A stretch of DNA of 32,452 nucleotides from an uncultured Bacteroidales bacterium (GCA_900321655.1 ONWU01000019.1:1-32452); one strand, 5' to 3'. Counted from the first letter of the stretch, positions 14,501 to 24,813 are shown. The notes: generated by a model from the sequence alone, not told the origin. Program-made: numbers and translations.

Positions 14501-17110
14501 TTAATGGGCTTCCAGCCAGTTGTTTCCGCTGCTGCATTCCACCGTCAGGGGAACGGACAGCTGAATGACATTTTCCATCACGTCCTTCACCAGCTTCTGC
14601 AGCTTCGGCACTTCTTCGGCCGGGGCTTCAAACAGCAGTTCGTCGTGGATCTGCAGCACCATCCGGCTCCTGAGGCCCTCTTCCTTCAGCTTTTCCGCCA
14701 CACGGATCATCGCCAGTTTGATGATATCGGCCGATGTGCCCTGGATGGGGGCGTTCACGGCGTTTCTTTCGGCGAGGGCACGGACGGTGGCGTTGCGGGC
14801 CGATATGTCCGGCAGGTACCGGCGGCGGCCGAAGAGGGTTTCCACGTAGCCGTTCTCCCGGGCGAAGGAGATGCTGTCGTCAATGAATCCCCGGATGGCG
14901 GGGAAGGCCTCGAAGTAACCGTCGATGAGCTCTTTGGCGGCCGTGCGGCTCAGGTGCAGGCGCTGCGCCAGGCCGAAGGAGGAGATGCCGTACATGATGC
15001 CGAAATTGGCCGTTTTGGCCATTCCGCGCTGCTCACGCGTGACTTCTTCCACCGGAATCTTGAAGATCTTGGCGGCGGTGGCGGCGTGTACGTCCACCCC
15101 GTCCCGGAAGGCCTGAGTCAGATGGGTGTCGCAGCTGAGGTGAGCCATGATCCTGAGCTCTATCTGGGAATAGTCTGCGCTGACGATGAGCCCGTCCGGA
15201 ATTCCCGGCACAAAGGCCTTGCGGATTTCTTTTCCTCTTTCCGTGCGCACCGGGATGTTCTGCAGGTTGGGGTTGGAGCTGGACAGGCGCCCGGTAGCCG
15301 TAAGAGCCTGATTGAACGTAGTATGCACCCGGCCGTCCTTCTCGGAGATGTAGGACGGGAAGGGCTCTATGTAGGTGGACAGGAGCTTTTTCACGGCGCG
15401 GAATTCCAGAATCTCATCCACGATGGGATGGCGGTCTGCTATGGCAACCAGCGTGGCCTCGTCCGTGGTGTACTGTCCCTTGCCGCTCTTTTTGGCCCTG
15501 GGGTCCAGCTTCAGCTTGTCAAACAGGAGGTCTCCCACCTGTTTGGGGGAGGAGATGTTCAGCGAGGGTTCATCGGCCATCTCGCGGATGCGGGCCTCTC
15601 TCTCGGCCAGCTCCCGGCGAAGCCCTTCGGCAAATTCCTTCAGGCGGGTCAGGTCTACTTTTACGCCGTCCTGCTCCATTTTCGCCAGGACCTTCGCAAG
15701 AGGCTCTTCCATGCTGTCGTAAAAGTCCGGAAGGTTCTCCTTCAGCTTCTCGCCCAGGGGAATGAGGACGGCCGCTTCCTTCAGGTGGGGGGAGTCCTCT
15801 TCTTCGGGAATGGCATCAAAAAGGGAACCTGTCGTGGCCGGGGCCGATGATTCCTCCAACGAAACGCCCAGGTAGGTCTGGGCCAGGGCAGAGAGCTCGT
15901 GGCTGCGCTCCGGATTGAGGACATAGTGCATCAGCTCTATGTCGTTCCACTTTCCCTCCAGGCTTATGCCCTCTGCCGCCAGCAGGTTGGCCTGTCGCTT
16001 GAGGTCTACGCCATACTTGGCCACGGAGGCGTCTTCCAGGAGGCTTTTTGCCTCCGGCAGGGGCACGGTAGCCACTTTTTCATTTGCCGACAACAGCAGA
16101 TGGCCGCTGAAAAGCAGGCCTGCCTTTCCGCTTTCGCGGGCCGCTTTCAAGACTTCCTGGGCCGATGCGGGCACGGGAATGAGGGTTTGGGTGTCCGCGT
16201 GCGTATTTTGGGCGGGTCCGGACACGGAAACCGGCCCCATGGTGTCCGGAAGATACTTCCTCAGGGATGTGAATTCGTATAAGTTGAAGAGCTCGCGCAG
16301 CCGGGGCTGGAACTGCCCGGTGTAGCGCATATCATCCAGCGTGACGGGAAGGTCTATGTCCGTTTTGATGGTGACCAGGGTCTTGGACAGGGCCATATGG
16401 GGGCGGGCCTCCTCAAACAGGACCTGCTGTTTGGGGGTGAGCTCGGAAAGGTGTTCGTAGATGTTCTCCAGGGAGCCGTACTTGGCTATGAGCTTGGCGG
16501 CGCCTACTTCTCCCACGCCCTTTACACCGGGCACGTTATCGGCCGAATCTCCGCAGATGGCCAGCATGTCGATAACCTGGGAAGGGGAGGAGATGCCCCA
16601 TTTCTCGCAAAGGGCTTTCTGGTCCACCAGTTCGGCCTCGGAGCCGCTTTTGCCGGGTTTCAGCTGGAAAGCGTGCGGGCCGATGAGCTGTCCGTAGTCT
16701 TTGTCGGGGGTTACCATATACACGTCCAGTGCTTCGGAAGCCAACTGCGTGGCGGCCGATCCCAGTACGTCGTCGGCCTCGAAGCCGGGCATCATCAGAA
16801 CGGGGATGTTCATCGCCTGAACCAGCTCTGTGAGGGGCTGCAGGGCATCAATGACGAGCTGCGGGGTGGGCGGGCGCGTGCCCTTGTACTCCGGATACAG
16901 CTGGTTCCGGAAGGTGCCTCCCGGCGGGTCGAACGCCACGGTTACGTGGGTGGGCTTGTCCCTTTCCAGCATTTCCAGCAGGTACTTGGTGAAACCGTAG
17001 AGGATGGACATATCCTCTCCCTTGGAGTTGATCATCGGCCTTCGGAGGAAGGCGTAGTACATCTTGAACACCAGAGAGTGCCCGTCTATGAGGTAGAGTT
17101 TGTCGGCCAT
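14501..17110 (-). CDS. polA: DNA polymerase I, proofreading domain apparently inactive
   Basis: Repair and Okazaki-fragment polymerase of 869 residues. The 5'-nuclease domain spans about 1-290 (LYLIDGHSLVFKMYYA, GFEADDVLGSAA, TPDKDYGQLI, GDSADNVPGVKGVGEVGAAK). The polymerase domain spans about 470-869 with motif A DYSQIELRI (Asp646), motif B RGMAKTANFGIMYG and motif C QIHDELL (Asp823, Glu824). The middle 3'-5' exonuclease-like domain (about 310-460) lacks the DxE motif where proofreading enzymes have it (LLFSGHLLLSANEKV instead) and lacks the YxxxD motif; only the NDIELMHYVL helix is recognisable. It therefore looks like the Taq/Geobacillus type without proofreading. It lies 8 bases after ettA and is followed by the sigma factor. 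Confidence 0.96.
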   Translation of the reverse strand: MADKLYLIDGHSLVFKMYYAFLRRPMINSKGEDMSILYGFTKYLLEMLERDKPTHVTVAFDPPGGTFRNQLYPEYKGTRPPTPQLVIDALQPLTELVQAMNIPVLMMPGFEADDVLGSAATQLASEALDVYMVTPDKDYGQLIGPHAFQLKPGKSGSEAELVDQKALCEKWGISSPSQVIDMLAICGDSADNVPGVKGVGEVGAAKLIAKYGSLENIYEHLSELTPKQQVLFEEARPHMALSKTLVTIKTDIDLPVTLDDMRYTGQFQPRLRELFNLYEFTSLRKYLPDTMGPVSVSGPAQNTHADTQTLIPVPASAQEVLKAARESGKAGLLFSGHLLLSANEKVATVPLPEAKSLLEDASVAKYGVDLKRQANLLAAEGISLEGKWNDIELMHYVLNPERSHELSALAQTYLGVSLEESSAPATTGSLFDAIPEEEDSPHLKEAAVLIPLGEKLKENLPDFYDSMEEPLAKVLAKMEQDGVKVDLTRLKEFAEGLRRELAEREARIREMADEPSLNISSPKQVGDLLFDKLKLDPRAKKSGKGQYTTDEATLVAIADRHPIVDEILEFRAVKKLLSTYIEPFPSYISEKDGRVHTTFNQALTATGRLSSSNPNLQNIPVRTERGKEIRKAFVPGIPDGLIVSADYSQIELRIMAHLSCDTHLTQAFRDGVDVHAATAAKIFKIPVEEVTREQRGMAKTANFGIMYGISSFGLAQRLHLSRTAAKELIDGYFEAFPAIRGFIDDSISFARENGYVETLFGRRRYLPDISARNATVRALAERNAVNAPIQGTSADIIKLAMIRVAEKLKEEGLRSRMVLQIHDELLFEAPAEEVPKLQKLVKDVMENVIQLSVPLTVECSSGNNWLEAH

Positions 17111-17118
17111 AGGATGAA

Positions 17119-18795
<1,677 letters not shown>

Positions 18796-18807
18796 AGCAG
18801 GTTTATT

Positions 18808-20097
18808 TTAATTTTCACGGAACAGGTCCCGGGTGGGGAGCTGGCTGTCAAAGCGGTCCCGCAGGTTCCGGCACAGGGCGCCGGTGTTGCGGGTAAAGCG
18901 GGAGCCGCGCCAGGTGGAGGTGTTGGTGACAAAGATCCAGGTTTCCCCGTCGGCATATTTCTTAATGAGGGCCGATGTGCCCGCGAAGCTGCCGGTGCGC
19001 GTCCATTCGCCTTCGGGGCGGCAGTCCAGCCAGCCCAGACCGTAGGTTTCGTCATCGTACCACACCGTCATCTGGCGGATGCTGAAGGGGTCCAGGAGGT
19101 CCGGTACAGGGCCCGTTCCGTCGATGGCCGATACCAGGCGCGCCAGTTCCACCACGGATCCTACCCATCCGCCGGCCCCGTACAGGCCGGAGATGTAGTT
19201 GCCGCCGTAGCAGCGGGAAACGGAGGCGTACTGGCCGTCAAAGGAAGCGGTGGGCTTGTCGTCCGGCTGCGTGAAGTAGCGGGATTCCCCGGGCAGGCGG
19301 TCTTTCAGATAATCTCCTCCCAGGCGGAAGCCGTAGCAGCCGGCCGGTTCAAAGACCTCCTTCTGCATAAACTGCTCGTAGGGCATTCCGGATACTTTTT
19401 CAATGATGAGGGAGAGCAGCAGGTAGCCAAAATTGGAGTATTCCTGGTACGTGCCGGGCTCGAAGGCCAGCGGCCGGGCCACTTCCTTTCTGACCAGCAG
19501 CTGCGAAGACGGCGGAGCGGAGAGCCCGTGTCGCTGCATAAAGCGGAGGGTGGAGAACATCACGTCCCCGCCCCGGGTGGTAAAACCGCCCTGGTGCCGC
19601 AGCAGGTGCTGCACCGTCATCAGGTAGTAATTGTCGTCCCGGATGTAGGGATCGTACTCGTTCAGAATGCCGTAGGGACCAAAGACGGGAGACTCCAGAA
19701 ACACCTTTCCTTCCTCCTGTAGCCGCATGATGCCGATGGCGGTGAGAAGCTTTGACACGGAGGCCAGGCGCATCGTAGTGCCGGGGGTCATCGGCTGGGC
19801 GGCATCGGCCTTGCCATAGCCCCGGGCATAGAGGAGGGAATCGTGGCGCACGACGGCCAGCGAGGCCCCCTTCAGGGACCAGAAATGCATGAAGCTGTCC
19901 ACCACCTGGTCCATGGCGGGGAGGCTCGAAAGATCGTTGACGATGGAGCTGTTGAGGTCTTCCACCCAGTCTACGGGAATCTCCGGGGCGACGGCCGGAG
20001 CCTGGGGCTCTCCCTGGCCGCGAAGGCGCAGCGTAAAGCCGGCCCCCACCAGGATGACAAGGGTCAGAAAACCGTATATGAGCCCTGTTCTCTTCAC
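18808..20097 (-). CDS. Serine hydrolase of the beta-lactamase/class C family, membrane-anchored
   Basis: Penicillin-binding-protein-like serine hydrolase of 429 residues. One N-terminal membrane segment (about 7-22, LIYGFLTLVILVGAGF) anchors a periplasmic domain. The active-site motifs are SVSK (nucleophile Ser113, Lys116), YSN (Tyr220) and RTG (367-369) in place of KTG. The HQGGFTTRGG segment fits the family, which includes class C beta-lactamases, D-aminopeptidases and esterases; the substrate cannot be told. The start is GTG at 20097-20095, overlapping the TAG of the previous gene (TAGTG); no better ATG keeps the membrane anchor. Its neighbours, a kinase-like gene and ettA, do not reveal its role. 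A cell-wall or peptide-modifying hydrolase is the likeliest class. Confidence 0.85.
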   Translation of the reverse strand: MKRTGLIYGFLTLVILVGAGFTLRLRGQGEPQAPAVAPEIPVDWVEDLNSSIVNDLSSLPAMDQVVDSFMHFWSLKGASLAVVRHDSLLYARGYGKADAAQPMTPGTTMRLASVSKLLTAIGIMRLQEEGKVFLESPVFGPYGILNEYDPYIRDDNYYLMTVQHLLRHQGGFTTRGGDVMFSTLRFMQRHGLSAPPSSQLLVRKEVARPLAFEPGTYQEYSNFGYLLLSLIIEKVSGMPYEQFMQKEVFEPAGCYGFRLGGDYLKDRLPGESRYFTQPDDKPTASFDGQYASVSRCYGGNYISGLYGAGGWVGSVVELARLVSAIDGTGPVPDLLDPFSIRQMTVWYDDETYGLGWLDCRPEGEWTRTGSFAGTSALIKKYADGETWIFVTNTSTWRGSRFTRNTGALCRNLRDRFDSQLPTRDLFREN

Positions 20098-20702
20098 TAT
20101 TTGATCAGACCGGCGCGTCGGCCGAAGTCAATGATGAAATCGGCCGTTCCTTCGATGCCCAGGATGGAACTGTCTACGCACAGATGGTAGTTGGAAGCCT
20201 GTCCCCAGGCGCCGAAGGTATAATAGTTATAATAAGTTTCACGGGTGCGGTCCTTGCGACGCATCAGCTTTTCGGCCTCAGCGGGCGTGAGGTGCTCGTT
20301 TTCCACCAGCCGGCGGATGCGGTAATCCTCCGGTCCGTCCACAAATACGTTCAGGCAGGGACGGTCCCTGAGGATGTAGTCTGCACATCGGCCTATGATT
20401 ACCGCGTTTCCCTTGTCTGCTATGCCCCGGATCACCTCGCTCTGGATGTTGAACAGCACGTTGTCGTTCACATAGCCGCTGTCCATATAGCTCAGGCGCC
20501 CGGAGGCGAAGAAACTGGAAACGGAGAACAGACTCTTTTCCTCTCCCTTGGCGAAGAGGGACTTGGAGTAGCCGCTTTCCTCGGCGGCCTTGGAGATGAG
20601 CTCGTTGTCGTAAACCGGGATGCCCAGTTTTTTGCCGATGGCCTGTCCCACGAATCCGCCGCCGCTGCCGAAGCTTCGGCCTACATTGATGATGGTGTTC
20701 AT
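20097..20702 (-). CDS. Cytidylate-kinase-like family protein
   Basis: P-loop nucleotide kinase-like protein of 201 residues. The N-terminus IINVGRSFGSGGGFVGQAIG has the Gly-rich modified P-loop of the cytidylate-kinase-like family (Pfam Cytidylate_kin2), followed by KKLGIPVYDNELISKAAEES. NAVIIGRCADYIL and an Arg-rich lid (MRRKDRTRETYYNYYTFGAW) follow. It is not the housekeeping CMP kinase Cmk, whose sequence differs; proteins of this family are common in gut anaerobes and mostly uncharacterised. The stop codon overlaps the GTG start of the serine hydrolase, and it begins one base after the MATE gene ends, so all three are probably cotranscribed. The nucleotide or other phosphate acceptor is unknown. 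Confidence 0.85.
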   Translation of the reverse strand: MNTIINVGRSFGSGGGFVGQAIGKKLGIPVYDNELISKAAEESGYSKSLFAKGEEKSLFSVSSFFASGRLSYMDSGYVNDNVLFNIQSEVIRGIADKGNAVIIGRCADYILRDRPCLNVFVDGPEDYRIRRLVENEHLTPAEAEKLMRRKDRTRETYYNYYTFGAWGQASNYHLCVDSSILGIEGTADFIIDFGRRAGLIK

Positions 20703-20703
20703 A

Positions 20704-22104
20704 CTAAATCTGACTACCTAAGATGGAGGGATCGTCTCCGTCCCGGAGCTTGCCCAGCTTTTTCAGCAGGCCCGCCGCCAGGATGGCCGTAATGATGGCC
20801 GCAGTGGTATCGGAGATGGGAAAACTGTACCATACACCCACCTCGGACTCCAGCAGGGGAGGGAGGATGTAGATGCAGGGCAGCAGGAACAGAAGCTGCC
20901 GGGACAGGGACAGGAAGATGGACTTTCTGACCATGCCCAGGCATTGGAAGAGATTGGTGGTCACCATCTGGAAACCCACGATGGGGAACACTATATTCAT
21001 CTTTTCAAGACCCAGCGAGGATTTCTCGATGAGTACAGGGTCGTTCGTGAAGATGCTGACGGCCGCCACGGGCAGGAATTCCGAAATGATGAATCCCAGG
21101 GTGGTTACCAGGGTGGCCCACATAGCGGTTTTCAGATACACTTCCCGCACGCGGGCATACTGCCGGGCGCCGAAATTGTAGCCGGCGATGGGCTGCATTC
21201 CCTGGTTGAAGCCCATCACTATCATTATGAACAGGAAGGTGATGCGGTTTACGATGCCGTAGGCGCCCACGGCCAGGTCTCCTCCCCATTTTACCAGCTG
21301 CTGGTTGATGAACAGCACCACGATGCAGCTGGCCAGGTTCATCAGGAAAGGCCCCAGGCCGATGGCGAGGGAATCCTTGGCAATTCTCCAGTTTATGCGG
21401 AACAGGCTGAGGGAACGGGGCAGGTGCAGGAAGCGGTTGGGGTTCAGGAAATACCACAGGGTGTATCCCAGGGACATCAGCTGGCAAAGGACCGTGGCGA
21501 GGGCCGCGCCCTGGATTCCCAGGCCCAGGACGAAGATGAAGATAGGGTCCAGGATGGCGTTGGAAATAACCGTAAAGAGGGTTAGCCCCATGGCCAGTTT
21601 GGGATTGCCGGAAGAGCGGACCACCGAGTTGAGGCCGAAGTACAGGTGCGTGACGATATTTCCGAGGGAAATGATGACCATGTAGCTTCTGGCAAAGGGC
21701 AGGGTGGCGTCCGATGCCCCGAAAAAGCGAAGGATGGGATCCATCCACAGGAGGGTGACCAGGGTAAAGAGAAAGCCCGTGATCACGTTCAGCGTTACCT
21801 CGTTGGACAGCACCTTTCCGGCTACCGCGTAGTTTTTCTGGCCCAGCAGCACGGAAATCATCGTGGAGGCGCCCACGCCCACCAGGGTGCCCAGGGCCGT
21901 GGAGATGTTCATCAGCGGGAAGGTGATGGCCAGGCCGGCGATGGACAGGGATCCCACATCGGCAATGTGGCCGATGTAGATGCTGTCCACCATATTATAC
22001 AGCGAAGACGCCGTCATGGCAATGATACCAGGAACGGCGTATTGCTTGATGAGGGTGCCAATGGGCTTGGTGCCCAGCTCGGTAGGGACAGCGCTTGCGC
22101 TCAT
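20704..22104 (-). CDS. MATE-family multidrug/metabolite exporter
   Basis: Inner-membrane antiporter of 466 residues with about twelve hydrophobic segments. The start TKPIGTLIKQYAVPGIIAMT, followed by SSLYNMVDSIYIGH, is the classic first-helix signature of MATE exporters, and the second half repeats it (INQQLVKWGGDLAVGAYGIV, then FNQGMQPIAGYNFGA). MATE proteins extrude cationic drugs or metabolites using Na+ or H+ gradients; which substrate applies here cannot be deduced. It starts three bases after the FKBP lipoprotein gene stop and ends one base before the kinase-like gene. It resembles the DinF/NorM-like Bacteroides MATE proteins more than eukaryotic or Wzx-type flippases. Confidence 0.93.
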   Translation of the reverse strand: MSASAVPTELGTKPIGTLIKQYAVPGIIAMTASSLYNMVDSIYIGHIADVGSLSIAGLAITFPLMNISTALGTLVGVGASTMISVLLGQKNYAVAGKVLSNEVTLNVITGFLFTLVTLLWMDPILRFFGASDATLPFARSYMVIISLGNIVTHLYFGLNSVVRSSGNPKLAMGLTLFTVISNAILDPIFIFVLGLGIQGAALATVLCQLMSLGYTLWYFLNPNRFLHLPRSLSLFRINWRIAKDSLAIGLGPFLMNLASCIVVLFINQQLVKWGGDLAVGAYGIVNRITFLFIMIVMGFNQGMQPIAGYNFGARQYARVREVYLKTAMWATLVTTLGFIISEFLPVAAVSIFTNDPVLIEKSSLGLEKMNIVFPIVGFQMVTTNLFQCLGMVRKSIFLSLSRQLLFLLPCIYILPPLLESEVGVWYSFPISDTTAAIITAILAAGLLKKLGKLRDGDDPSILGSQI

Positions 22105-22107
22105 AAA

Positions 22108-23148
22108 TTATTCCACTTCGCTTACGTCCACCAGCTCCAGCTCGAACAGCAGGGGAGACCAGGCCGGAATGGTGTTGCCACTGCCGGTGGTGCTGTACCC
22201 CTGGGAAGAGGTGAAGATGGCCACGGCCTTCTGGCCGGGGTATTTCATCAGGGAGAGAGCTCCCTTGAATCCGTCAATGAGTGAACCTCCGGAGCCCATG
22301 CTGATGCTCTTCCACTCGGAAGCGAAAGTAATGGACATCGGGGTGTATTGTTTGGAAGAGCTGTAAAGACCGGCATCCTTGGCTACGTTCTCCAGGGTGG
22401 TGTCAAATACCTGTCCGTTCAGCAGGCGGCCGGTGTAGTTGAGGGTGCCGGTAGCCGTTTCCGTGTGGGGCTTGACATCTTCTCCGCTGGGGGTATAGAC
22501 GTTGATGAAGTAGAAGGTTCCGTCCGGGGCTTCGTCCGGGATATAGGAGACGGGATCGACGGCACCGTAATGGCGGCTTACATAGCGGCCGATGCTGTCT
22601 TTTTCCACCGCATTGATATCGTCCGTCTGGCCTTTCAGCACAACCTCATAGATAAGGGAGGCCGATGAGGAAGCGGCATCGATGTATTCCTTCTGGGTTT
22701 TGAAACGGCTGGTGGTGAGCATCCAGGCGGGAACGACGGCCCGGCGGCTGCCCCCTTCGCGCATTCCGCTCAGGAGGGCGTCCAGGCCGGCATAGCTGCT
22801 GCCTTCTCCGGTGGCCTGGAAACGGGGACCATAATAATTGCCTACTACATAGGTACCCAGCTGCTTGGACAGTTCTTCACTCATCGTGGAGGACACCACT
22901 CCGCTGAGGCTGCGGGTGGTTATTTCCAGATAGGAATAGGGCATATCGGCATCCCAGAGATCTCCCGTGCCCACCGTCTCTTCCAACTGGTACAGCCCGT
23001 TGGCGTCGGGGCTGACGCCGGGATGATACTTCTCTATCCACAGGCCCAGGTATTCACGGGCCGTTTCTCCCACGGAGGGGGTGGTTTCGCGGGCGCAGCC
23101 CAGCAGAGCGGTGCTGAGGGCTGCCAAAAAGATATATCTAGTCTTCAT
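22108..23148 (-). CDS. FKBP-type peptidyl-prolyl isomerase lipoprotein with two FKBP-like domains
   Basis: Lipoprotein of 346 residues with signal MKTRYIFLAALSTALLGC (Cys18), probably periplasmic. The C-terminal FKBP domain spans about 225-343: LNYTGRLLNGQVFDTT, LIDGFKGALSLMKYPGQKA and NTIPAWSPLLFELELVDV. An earlier segment, about 70-172, looks like a second, divergent FKBP domain (YAGLDALLSGMREGGSRRAV, then VPAWMLTTSRF and SASLIYEVVLKG). Members of the family act as prolyl isomerases or chaperones for envelope proteins; several aromatic residues that line the FKBP pocket are hard to assign here, so catalysis is uncertain. Its first 11 bases overlap the end of the next lipoprotein gene, itself FKBP-like. 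A GldI-like or MIP-like folding role is an inference. Confidence 0.85.
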   Translation of the reverse strand: MKTRYIFLAALSTALLGCARETTPSVGETAREYLGLWIEKYHPGVSPDANGLYQLEETVGTGDLWDADMPYSYLEITTRSLSGVVSSTMSEELSKQLGTYVVGNYYGPRFQATGEGSSYAGLDALLSGMREGGSRRAVVPAWMLTTSRFKTQKEYIDAASSSASLIYEVVLKGQTDDINAVEKDSIGRYVSRHYGAVDPVSYIPDEAPDGTFYFINVYTPSGEDVKPHTETATGTLNYTGRLLNGQVFDTTLENVAKDAGLYSSSKQYTPMSITFASEWKSISMGSGGSLIDGFKGALSLMKYPGQKAVAIFTSSQGYSTTGSGNTIPAWSPLLFELELVDVSEVE

Positions 23149-23695
23149 TGCTTATATTATCTATCCAAAAGTAATAGGCCAGGGCACTTCTTGCAGGAAT
23201 CGTGCCTTTCTCGGAGGCACCGTAGCCATATTTTCCGGTAAAGAGGATATAGCCCTCATCCAGGGGCTGTACCCCCTCCAGGCCCGTGGCAAGGCCCGGA
23301 ACCAGGGATTTGTCCAGCGTGAGGGTGTCCAGTTTGTAGCGGGTGGTGTCCGTCAGGTTCCATTTGGCCTGGATGGCCAGTTCCTTGAGATTGGTGGCTA
23401 CCAGGTTGGAGGAGGAAACCGTGTTGCCGGTGAGGGTGAAACAGCCGTAGTAAAGAGCCACTTTTCCTCCCACATGGAGGGAATCCGTGCGGTGGAGGGT
23501 GGCATCCAGCGTGTCGTGCAGGTTGAGGCGGTATACCCCGTCCCGGATGAGAAGGGTGGCCGTAGGGTCTCTTTGCATCTGGGTGGACAGGAAGCCCTCG
23601 ATGTAACTGGTCTGCTTGTCATAGGTGGCCTGCAGCGACTCTTTGGCGCAGGCAGCCAGGGCAAGGGAGAGGAATATGAGGACGGTCCGTTTCAT
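23138..23695 (-). CDS. Small FKBP-like lipoprotein
   Basis: Lipoprotein of 185 residues with signal MKRTVLIFLSLALAAC (Cys16). The last part (about 120-180) resembles the end of an FKBP domain: LVPGLATGLEGVQPLDEGYI, then LFTGKYGYG and GTIPARSALAYYFWIDNI. The segment GKVALYYGCFTLTG corresponds to the early strand of that domain. It is a shorter relative of the two-domain protein encoded just downstream. The ATG overlaps the TGA of the NrnA-like gene by four bases (ATGA), and its TAG lies 11 bases inside the next gene. Catalytic residues are not clear, so a chaperone or binding role in the periplasm is as likely as isomerase activity. Confidence 0.8.
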   Translation of the reverse strand: MKRTVLIFLSLALAACAKESLQATYDKQTSYIEGFLSTQMQRDPTATLLIRDGVYRLNLHDTLDATLHRTDSLHVGGKVALYYGCFTLTGNTVSSSNLVATNLKELAIQAKWNLTDTTRYKLDTLTLDKSLVPGLATGLEGVQPLDEGYILFTGKYGYGASEKGTIPARSALAYYFWIDNISNED

Positions 23696-24708
23696 TTCAG
23701 ATAGCCACTGAGGATTCTTTCAACATAGGCCTGGAGGCCTTCTCCGGGGGCCGGGTCTTCGGGTAATATCTTGCCTCCGGCGGCATTCTCGTGCCCGCCG
23801 CCGTGGAAATAGCGCTGTGCCAGGTTTTGGGCCGATGTGCCTTTTTTCGAGCGCACGCTCACGCGGAAGCGCCCTCCGTCTTCCTTCACCAGCACGCTCA
23901 GGCGCACCTTTTCGATGGCCAGGGGTACATTCACCAGCCCCTCGGACTCTCCTTCCCGGAGGTCGTAGCGGAGCTGGATATCCCGGGTCAGGAGCATATA
24001 GGCGGCGCCGCCCGGGAGAATGTGCAGCTGCTCGCTCTGCATATAGCCCATCAGGCGTACCCGGTTTTCCCGGTAGCTCCAGTAGATTTTTTCCAGAAGG
24101 GCATCCCGGTCCACTCCGGCTTCTATCAGTTCCGAAGCCATCCGGAAGGTGGAAGGGTATACGGAATTGGCAAAATTGTTGGTATCCGTGGTCATACCGG
24201 CCAGAAGGGCTTCTCCTACGGGAAGGGAGATGGGCCCCAGCTCTTTCAGGATCCAGTACAGGAGTTCGCTGGCCGATGAAATGTCCGGGGTGGAGAACAC
24301 CAGGTTGAAGCTGGCGGTATCCGGATTCAGGTGGTGGTCTATTAGCACTTTCGGGGCCGATGCCTCCTGCAGGGGCTGCTGCAGGGCTTCGGTCCTGAGG
24401 AAGGCGTTGCAGTCCAAAAGCACGATCAAATCGGCCTTCTGAATGGCTTCGACAGTCTTTTCCGGCTCCCTGTCGTGGAAGAGGTAAGGAACTTCCCGGG
24501 CCAGCAGGAAGCGGAGGTTCTCCGGAGGGGTTTCGTTGAAAAGGCAGCAGGCCTCTTTCCCCAGTTCCTTATTCAGGAACAGACACAGGGCGGCGGTAGA
24601 GCCCAGGGCATCTCCGTCGGGATGGGTATGCCCCAGCACAACCACCCGGGAGGCGGTGTCCAGCAGGGCTTTCAGACCCGAAATATGCTCTTGCTTGAAG
24701 ATTCCCAT
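23692..24708 (-). CDS. nrnA: DHH-family phosphoesterase, NrnA-like (nanoRNase/pAp phosphatase)
   Basis: Cytoplasmic metal-dependent phosphoesterase of 338 residues. The DHH domain has LGHTHPDGDALGS (Asp31 and Asp33 bind Mn2+), LIVLLDCN (Asp99) and LIDHHLNPD (Asp124-His125-His126). The DHHA1 domain ends in FHGGGHENAAGG at 302-312. Domain order and length match NrnA, which degrades 2-5 nucleotide RNA fragments and dephosphorylates pAp; a cyclic-dinucleotide phosphodiesterase role of related DHH proteins cannot be excluded, but the GdpP/PAS membrane part is absent. It is the first gene of the long minus-strand run, and a TAAATTTG box lies upstream. Confidence 0.9.
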   Translation of the reverse strand: MGIFKQEHISGLKALLDTASRVVVLGHTHPDGDALGSTAALCLFLNKELGKEACCLFNETPPENLRFLLAREVPYLFHDREPEKTVEAIQKADLIVLLDCNAFLRTEALQQPLQEASAPKVLIDHHLNPDTASFNLVFSTPDISSASELLYWILKELGPISLPVGEALLAGMTTDTNNFANSVYPSTFRMASELIEAGVDRDALLEKIYWSYRENRVRLMGYMQSEQLHILPGGAAYMLLTRDIQLRYDLREGESEGLVNVPLAIEKVRLSVLVKEDGGRFRVSVRSKKGTSAQNLAQRYFHGGGHENAAGGKILPEDPAPGEGLQAYVERILSGYLK

Positions 24709-24730
24709 CGGCTATACCAAATTGCGTTGG

Positions 24731-24738
24731 CAAATTTA
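24731..24738 (-). promoter_or_regulatory. -7 element for the minus-strand run starting with nrnA
   Basis: On the minus strand the bases are TAAATTTG, an exact TAnnTTTG match, 22 bases before the ATG at 24708. The -33 region holds only a weak TTT-rich match. It lies back to back with the plus-strand promoter at 24749-24779. Confidence 0.45.
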
Positions 24739-24748
24739 CAAAAGATTA

Positions 24749-24779
24749 TTGCTTTTGAGAAATCATTTTTTTAACTTTG
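24749..24779 (+). promoter_or_regulatory. Bacteroidetes-type promoter for the 24814-28226 operon
   Basis: TTG at 24749-24751, a 20-base spacer, then TAACTTTG at 24772-24779. The predicted leader to the ATG at 24814 is about 30 bases and A+T-rich. Confidence 0.65.
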
Positions 24780-24813
24780 TCGGAACTTTGGAAAATTATA
24801 AAACACTAGAATA

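Noticed and set aside
13311-14537. A 408-residue version of RsmG, suggesting a fusion
   Set aside because: The extra N-terminal part runs through the sigma-factor gene in another frame. The real RsmG start at 13925 gives the usual family length and an ATGA overlap.
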